64,000 nucleotides of DNA from Limnanthes douglasii subsp. nivea (GCA_036936605.1 JAUPFV010000001.1:113158771-113222770); one strand, 5' to 3'. Shown: positions 1-11,677, counted from the first letter of the stretch. Notes: generated by a model from the sequence alone, not told the origin. Made by a program: numbers and translations.

Positions 1-151
1 TTTACTTATTAAGCTGATTAGCACGTAGCTTAGTTAAAAACTGTTTAGGTGTTTCTTTACTCTGTCCGGATAGTTTAGTGGTACATTTATGTTTGAATTA
101 CCCTTGTCCGGATATCTCAGTAGGATGTGACTGAATAATCTGAACTCACCA
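1..151 (-). repeat. Tat-A 3' LTR (partial, window edge)
   Basis: The stretch repeats about 9,173-9,329 nearly base for base, including two TCCGGA motifs and the terminal CTCACCA/CTCATCA. Only the part nearest the antisense ORF is in the window. In element orientation it is the start of the 3' LTR. Just inside it lies AAATGGGCTAC (minus strand), the likely polypurine-tract region; Tat-B has a related AAAAAATGGGC at the same place. Confidence 0.85.
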
Positions 152-480
152 GTAGCCCATTTGTTAGGCTTTGTCAAATATCTTTGGCATGACTAAAAAA
201 TTCTCTTAGTCAGTGACGATCTTATCAGACCTGCCTGTGTATCTAGCTTGAAGTTTGTCCGAACTGACTTTTTCCCTGAATTCTAAGAGTTTTTCTTTGG
301 ATCGTGGGACACGTGTCACATACTGATTCCACCTACCAGCCGTTTTTTACCTAGATTGGCGCTCCCACTAATCCTAAAAAGTAATCTATGCATTTAATTT
401 TCCCCACGTCTGCGCCGTCTCTAATCATTGAAAAAACTTTCTAACTTCTCTTTGGTATGAGTTACCTTTTTCCACTAATA

Positions 481-487
481 TATAAAT
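481..487 (+). promoter_or_regulatory. Candidate TATA box of the Tat-A antisense ORF
   Basis: TATAAAT lies 96 bp before the ATG at 577. Tat-B has TATAAAT 94 bp before its matching ATG. Both are followed by a similar pyrimidine-rich leader (TGTTTCA and TCACT motifs). The shared position suggests a real core promoter for the antisense gene, but no transcript evidence is available. Confidence 0.5.
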
Positions 488-576
488 CATTTTTCACTGT
501 TTCATTATCTTCATCACTCAAAAATCTTTCTAGAGAGCTTTCCACCCTCACTTTCAAACTTTTCTTGGATAGTTTT

Positions 577-2768
577 ATGTTCACGGCTATAAACGTTCTC
601 GTAAAAGGCGGTTGGTTGAACTTGTCCAAGTTAGAGAAAGCTAGAAAAGTCGAAAGGGAGAATCGTATCGTTGCTGGTCTCCCAGTTTTGCCAAGCGAAA
701 AGTCTGTTGAACAATCCCAAGAAACTGATCGAGGTTTATCTTCCACCAGAAACCCAAAACCTAAACGACTGTTCAAACCAAGCCTCTCACCAATTCCATC
801 AGGCTCTTCTGTTCATGAGTCCCAACCCTCCAATACCAAGGAAAAAGCAGTATCAAGTGTTAGAAAACCCTCCCCTTTCTTATCCATGGGCTCAGATATT
901 GAAAAGTATCCATAAAAATCGACTCCACGCCGGACGACTCGTTTGGTGAAAGCCCAAGCAACTGCCTCACTGTCAAACCCTTCCAAATTGGAAGTTTCTA
1001 AGTCCACATCTAAAGATAAGCCCTCCGAATCGGAGGTATCTACAAAAGCCTTACAAGCAAAGTCCTCTGGATTAAAGGTATCCAAAGTAGCTTTACAAGC
1101 AAATCACTCCGGAGCTCAGCCTCAAGTGGATACCAGGCCTTTGGAAACAACAGGCGCACATTTATCCTGACAGACTGTAGAACCACAAGCTAATACCTTC
1201 CCATCCACAACAACTGATATACCTTCCACAGTGATGGAAGAAGTGATGGAAGACAGTATTGAAGAGGCCCCCTTCGAAACTGAAATATCAGGTCATACTA
1301 GGGATGCTACCTCTGACAAGAAAGGCAAGGGTAAAGTAAAAGTTGGTGTGGCTCATCCGGACCTCCCAGGATGTTTAGAGGGCAAGGTAGGGCCTTGATT
1401 TTAAAAAGTTAATGTTAGATACTTGTTGGCCATGCAGAACATAAACTATGTCTACACTCATACCGCCAAATTGAGTCGGATCCGGACAAATTAGGGGATC
1501 CCAAAATCAGTGAAGGTGAGGATACCAGTCACACCGGAGACTCCGATGAACTGTAAACTCAACGAGGTGGTCATTTTTACAGATGTGCTGAACTGGGGAC
1601 TTCGGTTCCCATTAGACCCAGAAATTTTCAGGTACTTCTACCTGGTGAAACTTTGTCCAAGCCAACTGATCCCGAACGCCTGGTACTCTCTCCTCGCCTG
1701 CATAAAGGCCTCCCAAAAAGGACCGGAAAAAAAGAGCAAGCAGTGATGAAAAGGCTACCAAGAAGAAAAAGCTCACTTTAGGGGAAGAAGTAATTCTTCA
1801 CCCTCCGGAGCTTCTACCTCCATCAGCCCCAACTGACCCCAACCTGGCAGAGAAATTTCCCACTGGTCTGCAATCTCGAGAAGGTACCAGAGGAGGAATT
1901 GACGGATAAACATCAGTGCCCTCCAAGATATTGATCTCTACTTCAACGACTCTGAGAAAAATGACTTTGTTGGCCCCTTCCGTCCTTCAAGCTCTGCTAA
2001 TATGGTGACATACAATGGCAAGTCCTACACTGTCTCCGGAGAGCATGATGTGGTGCTTCTTCCCTCCTGGGTCACATTCAACCAGTGCTTGATTTGGAGA
2101 GGCAAGTGAAAAACCAGTCCACACTTATAAACACCCTTAATACTGACAAGGAGTCTCTGTCAACCAATCTCCTCAATGCTAATCAGAGCATAGAAGAATT
2201 GAAGAAATAGCTTGCAGTACTGAGGAAGGAGAAGGAAGATCTATCGACCAAGCTGGCCACTTTGGAGAATGCTAGTACTGAGCTCAAAACTAAATGCTCT
2301 TGTTTGGAGAAAGATATTTCAACATTAAGGGAGGACCTGAAGACCAAGGATGGTGTTATCCAGACCTTGTTCGGTGAGAAGACTTCCCTAGAAGATGTTG
2401 TGTCTAAGGTAACCAAGGAAAAAGAAGACTTAGAGAAGCAGCAGAAGCGGAAAATTCAGGCCAGCATTGATAAATACACCAATAAGGTGATAGACTCCTT
2501 CGAAGCAAGGTATGCTGAGGTGAAGCCTGATATGGTGCTGCTTTTCCATGAAACGTTTCTAAAGAGGACCCTTAGTCCCTTATGGAAATATGTGGAGTAC
2601 AAAGACATCTCGTTCCATACCATGGTTGTTGGTGACAAATACAACTATAGCAGTGGAATAGACTCTTCTACCGTTGAAGAGGAAGGAACCGGTGAGAGTT
2701 CCAGCGCTGAACTCAGAAGCCTCAAGAAAGAAGATGATGCAGGAACATCCGAAGGGAATAAGCCCTAA
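577..2768 (+). pseudogene. Tat-A antisense ORF (Transposase_28-like, coiled coil), broken
   Basis: This is the counterpart of the Tat-B antisense gene at 52,415-55,376. The N-terminus (KGGWLNLSKLEKARK) is readable from the ATG at 577 to a stop at 913-915. Further blocks appear in shifted frames: 943-1,170; 1,510-1,746, which carries the conserved core around LNWGLRFPLDPE; and a coiled-coil tail at 2,262-2,768. Compared with Tat-B, about 850 bp is missing after the core, including the place of the intron. The function is unknown. Related plant proteins are filed as putative gypsy-type transposon proteins (Pfam Transposase_28). It lies between the 3' LTR and the integrase end and converges tail-to-tail with pol. 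Confidence 0.75.
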
Positions 2769-2818
2769 GGTTTTAAATATCTTTTGTGTTTTTTTTTTAA
2801 TTTGTGAACTACCAAAGT

Positions 2819-2834
2819 CCTTGGATGGCCAAGG
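2819..2834. repeat. Conserved small hairpin between antisense ORF and integrase (Tat-A)
   Basis: CCTTGG-ATGG-CCAAGG is a perfect 6-bp stem with a 4-base loop, 51 bases after the antisense ORF stop. Tat-B has two similar hairpins in the same tail-to-tail interval. It may act in 3' end formation of the convergent transcripts. That role is inference. Confidence 0.5.
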
Positions 2835-3236
2835 AATATTTTGTACTTTGAAAACGTTATCCGGGTTACATCCGGACAGGCTTATCTATCAAATTTTACT
2901 TTGTTTCATGCTTCCTTTCAATTTTAACAGCTAACGTTTAAAGAGCCCCAATTATTTCAAAAGTATTTAAAGTGAGAGTGTTTAATATCTCCGATGACAT
3001 ATATTTAATGCTCATCATTCAACCAGATTAATCCGATCTGTCAAATATCCATAGCATTAAATCGAAGACTTGAATAGAATTGTAGTCAAACCACATCGCA
3101 CATTTTAAGAAGGCATCATATTTTATTGAAAAGAAACCGGATACCTCATTAAATCCTCCCCGCGCCACCAGGGTAGGAAAGAGTATGCCCCCTAATATTT
3201 ACATTGACTTCTAACAAGTAAATATTTACATAAATT

Positions 3237-4260
3237 TTATTCAAGATATAACCTGAGGTGTTCAATATTCCATGGGTGCTTCAAAATTCTTTCATCTTTG
3301 TCTTGAAGCCTATATGTTCCAGGCTTAATATTTTCGGAGACCTCATAAGGGCCTTCCCAATTCGGAGCCAACTTGTCGAACTGATTTTCCTTAGTATGCA
3401 AGAAAACTTTTCTCAAAACTTTATCTCCCGGTCGAAAATCCCTTCTCTTGATCTTGGAAGCAAATCTTCTCATCATCAAGCCTTGATAGTGGGTCGTTCT
3501 AAGATGAGCTTTAACCATTCTTTCTTCTATTAAGTCTAATTGATTCCTAATTTCCATTTCATTGGCTTGTTCGGAATAGTTGTGGACCCTGTATGATGGT
3601 AGGGTTGCTTCTATAAGAGTGATTGCATCCATCCCACATACTAAGGCAAAAGGAGATTCCTAATTAGCAGCTCTAGAAGTAGTTCGGTATGCCCACAACA
3701 CTTCTTGCAAATAGCTTGGCCACTTTCTTGCAGCCCCCTCTAAATTCTTTTTTAAACCGGACAAAATGGTCACATTTGCCACTTCAACCTGTCCATTTGC
3801 TTGTGGGTGGAAATGAGAAGAGAAGCAATGCTGAATAACCCCGGAGGCACATAAACTCTTTATATCCTTCTTATCAAATTGTGGCCCGTTATCTGTGGTT
3901 ATCTTTTGTGGAACCCCAAATCTGCAACAGATATTAGACAAGATAAATTTTATAACAGTTTTCGAAGTGGTTGCTGCTAGGGGAGCTGCTTCTATCTACT
4001 TTGAGAAATAATCAATGCCTACAATAATAGTCTTGCACCCTCCGGATGTCATTGGTAGAGGCCCAACTAAATCCAATCCCCAACGAGCAAAAGGTACTGG
4101 CTTAGAAATAGACTCCATAGGTATTGTTGGGATATGAATTTTATTGCCATACCTTTGGCGTGGATCACACTTTTTCACCAATTCTTTAGTTACTGCCATT
4201 ATGGATGGCCAATAGTATCAGGCCAATAAAACCCTTCGGGTTAGAGCTCTGTAACCACAG
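3237..4260 (-). pseudogene. Tat-A integrase, broken
   Basis: Minus-strand blocks at 4,199-3,996, 3,941-3,660 and 3,632-3,237 together cover the integrase. The zinc-binding end is partly visible (KKCDPRQRYGN, where Tat-B has RRCDPCQRYSN, so one Cys is lost). The core has GLDLVGPL, then TDNGPQF, then GQVEVAN, which supply the D, D and E of the DDE triad. The C-terminal part ends HPWNIEHLRLYLE just before the stop. Stops and frameshifts separate the blocks. The protein would insert the cDNA into host chromosomes, but this copy cannot make it. Confidence 0.85.
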
Positions 4261-4535
4261 TGTGCCGATCCTTCTCCGTCGTGTAGTTAAGATAAAAAAA
4301 GTTTGGGATTCTCAACCCCCAAACATCGCAGGAGAGGTCTGTTAAAGGATTTTTTTATACAACACTTCTCTTATGATAAAAAAAAATCATGAGCCTTGTG
4401 CTTAATGTTTCTTGTCATGGCTTTATCCGAAGGCAAAACCCCATCAGAGATGTATTGAAGAAAGGGGAATCTCCAATCTTTGGACTGAACTTCTTGTACA
4501 CTTAAGCTCTCCTCCTCTTCTTTGTTATGATTCAA

Positions 4536-5546
4536 TTATATGGATGGGCATTCTTGTATATGAATCCATAGGTAGGACTCAGAGTATGCTATAGTTGCCA
4601 AGGAATCAACCAGCATGTTTTTTTCTCTAGGAATGTGCTCATAGCAAACATTTTTGAAATTGACCGCCACCTTTTTAAGGATGAATAAGTACTTGATCAA
4701 TTGTTCCTTCTTGGCCTCAGATTGACCTTGAGCATGGTGGATAAGAAGCTGAGAATTACTCATCAGCCTAACTTTTTTAGCCCCACACAGGTGAGCCAAC
4801 TTAGGACCAGTTATAGCTGCTTCGTATTCAGACTCGTTGTTATAGGCCTTGAATGCAAAGAAAATAGCATGATATAGTTTATCACCGTATGGAGAGGTTA
4901 AGCGAATTCCAGCCTCACAACCCATTGTGCTAGATCCACCGTTCGTCTAGACAACCCATTCCTTTTTAATTTTCTCCTATAAGGTTTGTTTAGAACTTCT
5001 TTCCGAATGAAACTCTACCAAGAAATCAGCAACATATTGAGCTTTGTTAACAGTTAGTGGAGCGAAATCAATGTCATAATCACCCAACTCCACTGAACAC
5101 TTGGTCATCTTGCTTGATATGTCTGCTTTCTGAAGAACATTCTTTAGTGGAAAAGACGTTCGGACAATGATGAAATGAGACTGAAAATACGGACTCATTT
5201 TTCTGGCAGCAATTACTAAGGCCAGTGGTAGCTTTTCAAGCTTTAGGTAGCTATTCTTAGCATCTATCAGACTCTTGCTGATGTAGTACACCGGACGAGG
5301 ATAATTGTCCAATTCTCTTACCAACACTGCACTTATAGCACATTCTGACACAACCAAGTATACATAAAGTGTTTCTCCTTCAACAGGCTTGAAAAGGGTT
5401 TTTGGTGAAGAAAAGTGCTTCTTTATGTCATCAAATGCCTGGCTACATTGTGGGGACCAGTTGAAGTCTTTAACACCTTTCAAGGGAAGAAAGAACGGAG
5501 CACATTTGTCCGAAGACCTTGAAATGAAACGATTCAAAACAGCCAA
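4536..5546 (-). pseudogene. Tat-A RNase H and second (archaeal-type) RNase H, broken
   Basis: Block 5,546-4,977 is the retroviral-type RNase H with the end of the RT connection (YYISKSLIDAKN and KMTKCSVELGDYDIDF motifs). After a stop, block 4,925-4,536 is a second RNase H of the RVT_3 family with NNESEYEAAI, SNSQLLIHH and NMLVDSLATIA. Two of four expected catalytic residues are changed: Tat-B has TDGGSS and SDSQLL where this copy has TNGGSS and SNSQLL. The paired RNase H arrangement is typical of the Tat lineage. This copy is inactive. Confidence 0.8.
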
Positions 5547-5559
5547 TCTTCCTGTCAGC

Positions 5560-6500
5560 CTCTATACTTCTTTGATATTTCGAGGTTGGTCTATTTTTAA
5601 TAGAGCATCGAGCTGGTCTGGATCAGGATGTATCCCTTATTCACTTATCACATAACCCAAAAACTTTCCGGACTGCACCCCAAACACACATTTTTCTGGA
5701 TTCAACTTTAAATTAACCTTTGTCAAGTTGGCAAAAGTTTCTTGAAGATTAGTTAGGTGCAACCCTTCTTCTAAGCTTTTAACCATCATATCATCAATGC
5801 ATACTTCCATATTTCTGCCAATCTGACCAGCAAATGTTTTGTTCACCAACCTCTGATAAGTAGCCCCAGCATTTTTCAACCCAAAAGGCATTACCTTGTA
5901 GCAATGAAGACCCTTATCTGTGATAAAAGTAGTGTGATTTTGGTCCTTCAGATCCACCTGAATCTGGTTGTACCCAGAAAATGAATCCATAAAAGACAAC
6001 AATTTGATTCCAGATGTTGAGTCCACCAACTAATCTATCCGGGGAACTGGATAAAGATCTTTTGGGGAAACTCTGTTGAGGTCAGTAATATCGATGCACA
6101 TACGCCATTTCCTATTCTTTTTCTTAACCAAGACTGGATTGGCCGTCCACAAAGGGTACTGAGACTCCTTTATGTGCCCCATCTTAGTAAGCCGACCGAC
6201 TTCTTAGACTATCACATCATCTTTCTCCTTAGAAAAAGCTCTAATTTTCTGCACAACAGGTGCAACATCACTCTAAATGGACAGTTTGTATGATATAATA
6301 CTTGCAGGTACTCCGGTCACATCAGCATTACACCAAGAAAAAACATGTTGGTGATCTGCCAAAAAGGACAACAACTTTATCTTTAACTCTGGCGCCATCT
6401 TAGAGCCAATTTTAAAAATTTTACCTTCTGCCAGAAAGTGGGTTTCAACTTCTTCAATTGGTATTAAAACACTATGGGTCTCTTTAGGGTCAACAATTTC
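5560..6500 (-). pseudogene. Tat-A reverse transcriptase, broken
   Basis: The clearest block is 6,029-5,637, with FMDSFSGYNQI, KVMPFGLKNAGATYQRLVN and the catalytic region VCIDDMMVKS (IDD instead of the YIDD seen in most of the family). Upstream pieces include the motif that reads RMCID in Tat-B. In-frame stops occur, for example in the segment corresponding to RIDQLVD (6,030-6,032). The RT would copy element RNA to cDNA in cytoplasmic particles; this copy is dead. Confidence 0.82.
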
Positions 6501-6529
6501 ACCCTCACCCCAGAAGGTCCCAATAACTG

Positions 6530-6532
6530 CTA
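6530..6532 (-). other. Conserved in-frame amber codon between protease and RT (Tat-A)
   Basis: On the minus strand the codons read GAT TAG CAG TTA TTG. TAG followed by CAG TTA fits the CAR-YYA readthrough consensus known from tobamoviruses. Tat-B has a TAG at the homologous codon. In this copy the downstream frame is lost a few codons later, where one base of a C run (plus strand) is missing relative to Tat-B. Confidence 0.6.
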
Positions 6533-6601
6533 ATCTTCATTAGTTCAGACTGCTTCTAAAGTTTTAGAAGCAAGCGTAGTTGCATAACATTCCCTTGCTA
6601 T

Positions 6602-7060
6602 CTTTTGGCTACTCCGGACAACTCACACTTTCCCTTGCACCGCATACTTCAAACATTGGTGGACTACTGATGCCACAACATGCATCCTAGAGAGCCAAGA
6701 CCTCCCAAAGATTTCATTATAACATGTGGGGTAGTCTACCACAACGAACAATAATCTGACCATCTTCTTGAAAGGACCCTTTCCCAACAGTACCTCATCG
6801 TCAAACTCTCCGATTACATCCGCAGAAATCCCTGTGAAGCCCACAATGGATCTATTCAAACGCAAAATTACGGCCGGATTTTTCATCTTCTTGTAAGAAC
6901 TTTAAAAAAGGATGTTTGCCGAACTGCCCGTACCTACCAGAATTCGTCTGATATTATTGCCCCCAATAGAAGCTCCTATCACTACAGCATCCTCATGAGG
7001 CCCAGTTATATTTCTTAAATCATCTTCATAAAAAACAATGAAAGGAAAAGGGATTTAGGA
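6602..7060 (-). pseudogene. Tat-A aspartic protease region, active-site Asp lost
   Basis: The block 6,886-6,623 carries GFTGISADVIGEF and YNEIFGRSWLSRMH, which match the Tat-B protease. Just upstream (6,918-6,953) the catalytic segment reads LVGTGSSAN, where Tat-B has LVDTGSSGN, so the catalytic Asp is replaced by Gly. A frameshift lies near 6,900. The enzyme would process the Gag-Pol polyprotein. Confidence 0.78.
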
Positions 7061-7159
7061 TTGATAAGAAGACATGTCTCCCTCTAACTAAGTGGCCAGA
7101 GTGTGAACATGCCTTTTCCTTGAAGAAGGAGTCGGCGCAGTCATGGTATCCCCTCCAAA

Positions 7160-8911
7160 TTAAGTAAGTGATTCAAAAAAGCTTATGAGTCCGGACACCG
7201 TCTTAGTTTGTTCTGTTATGACCCCTAATTTATTCCGGGTTAGATCATGATCCAAGTACTCCGGATCAACATCAAATCTTTCAAGGATCACCATTGCCCC
7301 TTCTGGATCAGATGTTTCTGCATTGTTCGTTGGGCCAATTCGGGGAGCATTGTCAGGCCTGTTTTCACTCATTCTCTTGACATAAGCTCCCAACTTGCCC
7401 ATTTCAATAGTATTCTGCACCTCTTGCTTTAAAGAGATGCATTCTTCTGTGTTATGGCCAATATCATGATGATACTGGAAAAAACAAGTATTACGACTTT
7501 CCCTGGGTGATTGGATTGCTGCTGGTTTCCGGAAATGAACCTCATCTTTAGTCTTGTCATAAATGGTTGCCATATTTTCTTTAAACTGCGCAAACCACTC
7601 CGGTTGGACCCAAGGACCTTATTTATTCCTGTACTGTTGGCTCTGAGCTGGATTTGGGTGGGATTGAGTCTGTTTGGCCCTGTTGGACCCCTATCCGGTT
7701 TCTTTAGCCTTGTATCCGGACTGGTTTTGGTTTGGAGCTGCTGGGGCAGACCTTACAAGTGGGGGCACCCTAGTTTTCTTGGTCTCATCGAAGTTGATTT
7801 TCTTTCCCACCTGGTTTAACAAACCACCCCAGGTCATAGTTTTCTTCCTAGTCACTGAATCAGCTAAACTCCATGGGTTTAACCCTTGTCTCAAAGAAGC
7901 TATTGCGACTTGCTCAAAGCCATCAACTAACCCGTTCTTTGTATTTATGAACCGACTTATATAGTCTTTTAATGACTCAGTTGGTTCTTGGGCACAATGG
8001 ATGATGGTATCTCCATTTCTCTTCACCTCTTTACTCTTCACAAACTGCCTTCAGAAGGCGACCCAAAATGTGTCCAAGTTTCTCATACAACCCTGAGGCA
8101 AATTGTTGTACCATTTCAGAGCACTTCCCGTAAAATATTGGGAGAAGGCTCTATACAGAAGCTTGTCATCGTCATCAAAATGCATCATGAAGTTCTTGAA
8201 CTGCTCCAGATGATTGTCCAGATCTCCCATCATACTTCTCCATTTTAGTACTATCAAACCTCTTAGGGAGGTTTCCAAACAGGATCTTGGCAGACAATGG
8301 TGATTGTTTCCAATTCCTACTACCACTAAAGACTGTGTCTTCATTTGGTGTTGCAAAAATACCTGGCTCATCATGGAAAGCAAAATGATCAATCAGCAGC
8401 TGATCCACAACCTGTGACTATGGCTGTAAGATGACCCTTTTCCCAAATGCGTTTTAAGTCTCTCATGCCTATATCTCTTTCTTGAATACTTCTTAACTAG
8501 CTTTTGCTTCTTCCTGGGTCTCCCTTCATTGTTGCTTGATGACAAAGACTCCTCAAGCTCAGCCTCGTTCGAAGAGCTACTGGAGGACTCAGAATCTGAA
8601 CTTTCCACCGACTTAGACCGGTGAGACTTCTTAGAACTGGCATGGGTCTTTTTTGTACTTAAATGAGTCTTTGCTGATGGATTGTTCTCTCTCGGATTAT
8701 CAGTATGATGAACGGCTGACGCCTTTGACTTTTCTTTCAAACCCATTTCTTCCTTTTTAATGGCCATTAGTTCTTCTATTTCCGCCCTTAACTTGTCACA
8801 TTCCTCGGTGGTATACTCATTGTTTTCACCAACAACCTCCACCAGGGGTGGTGGAATTGTTTGCTCGTTCGGATCCACCCGAAAGGTCTTTTTTATTGGT
8901 TCTGAATGCAA
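7160..8911 (-). pseudogene. Tat-A gag, broken
   Basis: Block 8,911-8,393 has a charged N-terminus and a Ser/Lys-rich linker (KTHASSKKSHRSK). Blocks 8,408-8,051 and 8,041-7,691 carry the retrotransposon gag core (KMEKYDG, SALKWYNNLPQG, ESLKDYISRF). Block 7,573-7,160 has a zinc-knuckle-like motif (CFFQYHHDIGHNTEEC, 7,439-7,486) followed by SLKQEVQN. Frameshifts separate the blocks. There is no ATG at the far 5' end of the frame; the first conserved in-frame ATG is in the EEMGLKEKSK segment. Gag forms the cytoplasmic particle. Confidence 0.82.
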
Positions 8912-8928
8912 GATTCAAGAACCGTCTC

Positions 8929-8946
8929 CTCCCACTGTGGTCGCCA
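8929..8946 (-). other. Primer binding site of Tat-A (tRNA-Arg-like)
   Basis: On the minus strand TGGCGACCACAGTGGGAG begins three bases after the 5' LTR. The plus strand, CTCCCACTGTGGTCGCCA, has the form of a tRNA 3' end with CCA. I recall plant tRNA-Arg with this ending, but could not check it. The 18 bases are identical in Tat-B. Confidence 0.75.
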
Positions 8947-8949
8947 ATT

Positions 8950-9329
8950 TAGTGAGGTTTATTTTATGCTGAGAGTAATTTTGTCAAGTGTTTTTGAAAG
9001 TTTTGAGAGTATTAAATATTTCAGTGTAAAGTAGTGAGAGATTTGAGCTGTATGGTTGTATTAAATGTTCATTACCCTCATTAATGAAAGTGGTTGGGGG
9101 TATTTATACCCTAAATTAAGGACCCATAGGATTTTGGGTCAAGTTATGAAACCGGGTCGAGTTTAAGGACCCATTTACTTATTAAGCTGGTTAGCACATA
9201 GCTTAGTTAAAATGTGTTTAGGTGTTTCTTTACTTTTGTGATGTCCGGATAGTTTAGTGGTACATTTATGTCCGAATTACCCTTGCCGGATATCTTAGTA
9301 GGATGTGACTGAATAATCCAAACTCATCA
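8950..9329 (-). repeat. Tat-A 5' LTR
   Basis: The 380-bp LTR matches the window-edge LTR at 1-151 and, more distantly, the Tat-B LTRs. In element orientation it starts TGATGAG and should end in CA; here the last bases have mutated (plus strand starts TA instead of TG). TATAAATA (minus strand, 9,101-9,108) is the likely promoter TATA box of the genomic RNA and is conserved in both Tat-B LTRs. Confidence 0.85.
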
Positions 9330-11677
9330 GTATTAAGGCTCGGCTCTTCGTAATAAAATTATCTCCATTAACAATGAGTTTGGAGTTACTGCCTTTACTC
9401 CTGCCAGTGTTTCAAAAGTTTTTGTGAGATATTTTGAAAACTCTCTCGGTACTTGGCATCATGCTGGTTATCCGGGACTGGAAACTGTCTCATCTTTTCT
9501 TACTTCTAAAGTTACTATTACTGATAAGGAATCTATTATTCGTGAGATATCTTGTAATGAGATTAAATCTGCTCTGTTCAGTATTTACAGTAACAAATCT
9601 TCGGGTCCTTATGGATTCAACTCTTGCTTATTTAAATCAAATTAAAGCATTGTTGGCCAAGACATCTGTAATGATGTCCTTGACTTTTTTCATTTTGAAT
9701 CTTTGGACGCTTCTTGGAACTCCACCTCTATTGGCCTTATCCCTAAAAAGGAATCTCCCTCTGGGCGTGCTCATTTAGACCCATTGCTCTTTGTAACGTG
9801 CTTTACAAGATCATTTCTAAGATTCTAGCCAATAGATTCAAGGATTCTTTCCCCTATCTTATTGATAATTACCAGTCGTCCTTTGTCAAGGGAATGAACA
9901 TTTCAGATAATATTCTTTTATCCCAAGAGCTCCTGTGTGGTTACCATTCTAATCATAGACACAAAAGGATTGCTCTCAAAATCGATTTAATGAAAGCCTT
10001 TGATAATGTTAAATGACATCTCATTCTTGACATCGTCGTTGCAATGCATTTCCCGGAGAAAATGATCACCTTGATCATCAAGTGCATTTCCTCTCATTCG
10101 TACTCTATTAATATTAATAGAGGCCTTTATGATAATTTCAAAGGTAGGAAAGGTCTGCGGCAAGGAGACCCGTTCTCCCCTTTTGTCTTTCTTTTTGTCA
10201 TGTAAGTTCTTTCCAGTATTCTTAAGGATATCAAAGATTTGTCCCAATACCTTCGTCGTTTTCTTTGGTCGGGCACTGCAATGAAAATCTATGGTGCCAA
10301 AGTAGCATGGTCTACGGTCATCTCGCCCACTATAGATGACGACTTTGGGATTCTGGACCTAAAAATATGGAATTAGGCGGCTGTCCTAAAGCACCTTTGG
10401 TCTATCATCAGTAATAATAATCATTCCATTTGGTGTGATTGGATTAAAATTGAAAAAAAAAATTAAAATTGTCAATTTTTGGAATCTCTTATTGGGATCC
10501 TCTCCATCTTGAATCTGGAGGAAAATTCTCCGTCTCCACCCTTTGGCTTGTAATCTGTACAGGGTGGCTATTGGCAATGGCTCGAGTACCTCTTTCTGGT
10601 ACGATCCATGGCTCCTTTCTACTTCGTTTGCTTCCCACGACGGAGACAATATCATTAATGACTCTAGACTTGGGAAATACATCAAGGTTTCAGATATAAT
10701 TCTTAACAAAAACTGGAAATGGCCTTCCAACATTAGATCCGCGAGAGCTTGAAACCGCGCTAATCTAATGGAGATCGACAACCTAATTCTCTCTCTCCAT
10801 CCCCCTACATCGATTCCAATGATATTCCTTTCTAGAAGGCAAAGGTAGGATGCAACTCTTTTTTCAATCAAAGACACGTACCTCGCCATTCGTTTGCCTA
10901 ACCCTAAAGTGGGGTGGGTCGGGTTAGTTTTGAATAAATTCAATATTCCTCCCCACTCCTTCATTTTATGGTTTGCTATATTGGGCAAGCTTTCCACCAA
11001 AGACAAGCTACTCAGTTATGGCTACAACACCCCACCTGACTGTGCCATGTGCAACTCTGGCTTTGAAACTATCTCTCATCTTCTTTTTTAGTGTAGTTTC
11101 ACTCAGAGTATTTGGACTAATGCCAGTTCTAAACTAGGATTCCCTTTTACCGTCTTTAGCTGACAGTCTTGGATTTGTGAAGCGTCAAATTGATCTCAAT
11201 CTCGTAACCATAGTATTTGGCACTCTTGCTTCACCGCGGTAATTTACCACGTCTGGAAGGAGAGGAACTCAAATATTTTTTGTTCCCCTTCAGTCATCAC
11301 CTCTTTGGTTTCTCACCGTATCTTATCGGATCTTCGGTTTAGATTCCATGGCACCAAGACTAGCTGGCCATTGTAAATATTATATTAATTATCTCTCTTG
11401 ATTTGCATGTATTCTCTTAGTGAGTGCAGTTCGTGATCCTCCACTTCGTTGATTCTCTAGGATGTTTGTGGCAACCGTCGCTGGTGTCCATTTCGTATTC
11501 TCAGTACTTTAGACTACTTATTCGATTGGATCTTATTTCTCTACTATGATTTGATTGATTTGCTGTTTCTTTTCGACCTTCCTCAATCGATTTGATGATT
11601 GTATTTCTCAAGATATGCCCCATATTCTTGTATGAACTATTTTCAATTTATTTAATATTTATTTGCGCAAAAAAAAA
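9330..11677 (+). mobile_element. LINE-A: L1-type non-LTR retrotransposon fragment, 3' end
   Basis: The plus strand encodes the second half of a plant L1 ORF2 and ends in a short poly(A) run at 11,669-11,677 after a 3' UTR of about 300 bp. The 5' part is cut off by Tat-A, which landed inside the LINE; the rest would lie left of the window. Confidence 0.85.
9346..11360 (+). pseudogene. LINE-A ORF2: RT (palm deleted) and zf-RVT, broken
   Basis: Blocks in shifting frames show the RT: 9,424-9,645 (FENSLGTWHHAGYPG, NKSSGPYGFNS) and 9,798-10,016 (LYKIISKILANRFK, ISDNILLSQELL, ALKIDLMKAFDNV), followed by RKGLRQGDPFSPF near 10,145. The reading then jumps to the post-RT segment (RRFLWSGTAMKIYG, about 10,250). 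The FADD catalytic box and flanks, several hundred bp in related LINEs, are absent. The zinc-binding RT-associated domain is clear at 10,900-11,090 (KLSTKDKLLSYGY, CAMCNSGFETISHLLF). A frame-shifting deletion therefore removed the active site. Confidence 0.82.

Larger units (their letters stand above)
1..9329 (-). mobile_element. Tat-A: Ty3/gypsy (Tat-like) LTR retrotransposon, 3' end cut by window edge
   Basis: Reading leftward from 9,329 the order is LTR, PBS, gag, protease, RT, RNase H, second RNase H, integrase, an opposite-strand ORF, then the start of the other LTR, which runs off the window. The second RNase H and the antisense ORF downstream of integrase place it in the Tat lineage (Retand-like); that is a family inference. 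The element is heavily decayed: many stops and frameshifts, a lost protease aspartate, a lost RNase H aspartate, and a large deletion in the antisense ORF. Its right end sits inside LINE-A, so the LINE is older. The left target-site copy lies outside the window, so the duplication cannot be tested; the right candidate is GTATT just after 9,329. Confidence 0.88.

Noticed and set aside
1746..1900. Tat-A antisense ORF gap as a spliced intron
   Set aside because: The gap is a sequence deletion relative to Tat-B, without GT-AG signals, and the exon text on both sides is also shifted.
8929..8946. Possible tRNA gene fragment
   Set aside because: Only the last 18 bases of a tRNA are matched, directly inside an LTR; this is a primer binding site.
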